A stretch of 15,750 bases of DNA from Methanocellales archaeon (GTDB lineage: Archaea; Halobacteriota; UBA148; JAJOKI01), in contig JAJOKI010000047.1 of the NCBI GenBank assembly GCA_021129915.1, positions 1 to 15,750 on the forward strand, given 5' to 3'. The first letter of the stretch is position 1; every line of letters begins with the position of its first letter. Positions 14,932 to 15,750 of the stretch are shown here, one piece after another. Under the pieces are notes generated by a model that saw nothing but the letters and a program-made list of their open reading frames with translations, made no database searches and was not told where the DNA came from. The translations under genes and the position numbers were made by a program.

Positions 14932-15615
14932 TCAAAACAGGCTTGGAATCTCGTTTGGATTTTTCAGAACGGCAATGCCATCCATGGACCGCAGCGCCTT
15001 TACATTCTGCGCATCGATGTCGCGCACCCTGCACTCGACGAAACCTCCTCTAATGGCGCTGTGAGGGCAGCAATCCACGCACAGCCCGCATCCATCGCAC
15101 TTGAGGAGGTTTATCTGGTCGGTGATGGCATTCTTTGGACATTTCTCCCGGGGCGGACAATCATCGCACTTTTCACACATCTCCCTGTCTATGAAATATG
15201 GCATTTCAGATATGAGCGTGCCAGAGACATCCACCGGCACGATATGGGCGGGTGTTCCACCTTTAAGGGTCTGCGCAACTGCATTGGTAATCAACGAGTC
15301 GGAGATGCCATGCACGACCTTTGCGACGGTGTTCGATGTCGCAGGTGAGATTATCAGCGCATCATATTTTCCCAGCAGAAAGCGCCCGGTCTTTGAAAAA
15401 CTCCTGCCAGAACAGCTCTCTAAAAAGAGCTCCTGTAGATATTCTCCATTGGATATTTCGCCCATTTTATCGAACAGGCCATACATGCGCAACACCTCTT
15501 CTCCTGCGCTAGATACGAATGTCGTGATTTGATGTTCCCGTGCAAGCGTCCTGAAAACGTCGTAGCTCTCCTTCAGAAAGTGTCCTGCGCCGGTGATCCC
15601 CCATGCGATGTTCAT
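14932..15615 (-). CDS. dmrX: Archaeal iron-sulfur flavoprotein, dihydromethanopterin reductase (DmrX)-like
   Basis: 227 residues from ATG 15615, chosen because GAGGTAATGAA precedes it and MNIAWGITGAGHFL is the family start; an in-frame extension to 15654 has no support. The N-terminal flavoprotein domain (1-140) is of the Dfp/AfpA type: GITGAGHFL, STSAGEE-like FVSSAGEE, and IISPATSNTVAKVVHGISDSLITNA binding FMN. The C-terminal part carries two [4Fe-4S] sites, with C147, C150, C153, C159 and C173, C176, C179, C183. DmrX of Methanosarcina reduces dihydromethanopterin to H4MPT, the last step in making the C1 carrier, using electrons from a ferredoxin-like donor. The related AfpA-type archaeoflavoprotein has other proposed partners, so the exact substrate is not certain. 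The DHPS-like neighbour strengthens the pterin assignment. Confidence 0.85.
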   Translation of the reverse strand: MNIAWGITGAGHFLKESYDVFRTLAREHQITTFVSSAGEEVLRMYGLFDKMGEISNGEYLQELFLESCSGRSFSKTGRFLLGKYDALIISPATSNTVAKVVHGISDSLITNAVAQTLKGGTPAHIVPVDVSGTLISEMPYFIDREMCEKCDDCPPREKCPKNAITDQINLLKCDGCGLCVDCCPHSAIRGGFVECRVRDIDAQNVKALRSMDGIAVLKNPNEIPSLF

Positions 15616-15660
15616 TTCATTACCTCGCGGTTCTGCTAATGCATAGATTGGCAACTCAAA

Positions 15661-15673
15661 TTACTATATACTT
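15661..15673. promoter_or_regulatory. TATA element upstream of dmrX, possibly bidirectional
   Basis: TTACTATATACTT reads AAGTATATAGTAA on the minus strand, 46-58 bases before the dmrX ATG. It is nearly palindromic and could also serve the plus-strand gene at 15725. Confidence 0.5.
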
Positions 15674-15724
15674 ATTGTATTATTGCACCTTTCCATCAAA
15701 AAGATTAAATGTGAGGTGTTTAAT

Positions 15725-15750
15725 ATGTTGTTAGCCGAAAATGCGTTCAA
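15725..15750 (+). CDS. Start of an unidentified gene, cut by the window end
   Basis: ATG 15725 follows a strong GAGGTG ribosome site at 15713-15718 (six-base spacing), and the frame stays open to the end: MLLAENAF and then a partial codon. Too short to identify. It is divergent from dmrX with a 109-base gap that holds a TATA-like element. Confidence 0.55.

Noticed and set aside
15616..15654. N-terminal extension of the DmrX-like protein
   Set aside because: The conserved flavoprotein strand starts at ATG 15615, directly after a GAGGT site.

Overview
The window looks like chromosomal DNA of a methanogen-related euryarchaeon (a methanogen, ANME or Syntrophoarchaeum-like lineage). The evidence is an archaeal transcription factor E, an archaeal-type SAM synthetase, the archaeal tRNA methyltransferase Trm56, an archaeal diadenylate cyclase (DacZ), an F420-dependent FrhB-family flavoprotein, two proteins tied to tetrahydromethanopterin (H4MPT) chemistry, TATA-type promoters with GGAGGTG-like ribosome binding sites, and a tRNA-Tyr that starts with C1-G72 and carries an archaeal intron. 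Genes are dense and mostly core. Only the first ~760 bases look accessory.

Layout. 1-750: an AT-rich stretch with one small EVE/PUA-like gene whose 3' end seems frameshifted. 761-3807 (minus): a tight operon in transcription order trm56, an ATP-grasp enzyme, tfe, and an FrhB-like F420 oxidoreductase, with overlapping ends at two of the three junctions. 3870-8797: a Re-citrate-synthase-like enzyme and a Thermus-type isocitrate dehydrogenase (plus), facing a split aconitase-family hydratase (minus). Together these would make 2-oxoglutarate from oxaloacetate and acetyl-CoA. 8883-11884 (plus): dacZ (c-di-AMP synthesis), mat (SAM synthesis) and a tRNA thiolation enzyme, evenly spaced. 11923-13416 (minus): tRNA-Tyr (with a 36-nt intron), tRNA-Asp and ftsZ; ftsZ ends in a hairpin plus T-tract that overlaps its last codons. 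13482-15615 (minus): a DmrX-like iron-sulfur flavoprotein followed by a dihydropteroate-synthase-like protein, a likely pterin/C1-carrier pair. 15725 to the end: the start of a divergent plus-strand gene.

I see no CRISPR array, transposase, integrase or obvious defence island. The points most worth following are the citrate-to-2-oxoglutarate cluster with its unusual aconitase specificity loop and its codon-distinct isocitrate dehydrogenase, the unassigned ATP-grasp and FrhB-like enzymes wired to tfe, and the two H4MPT-linked proteins.
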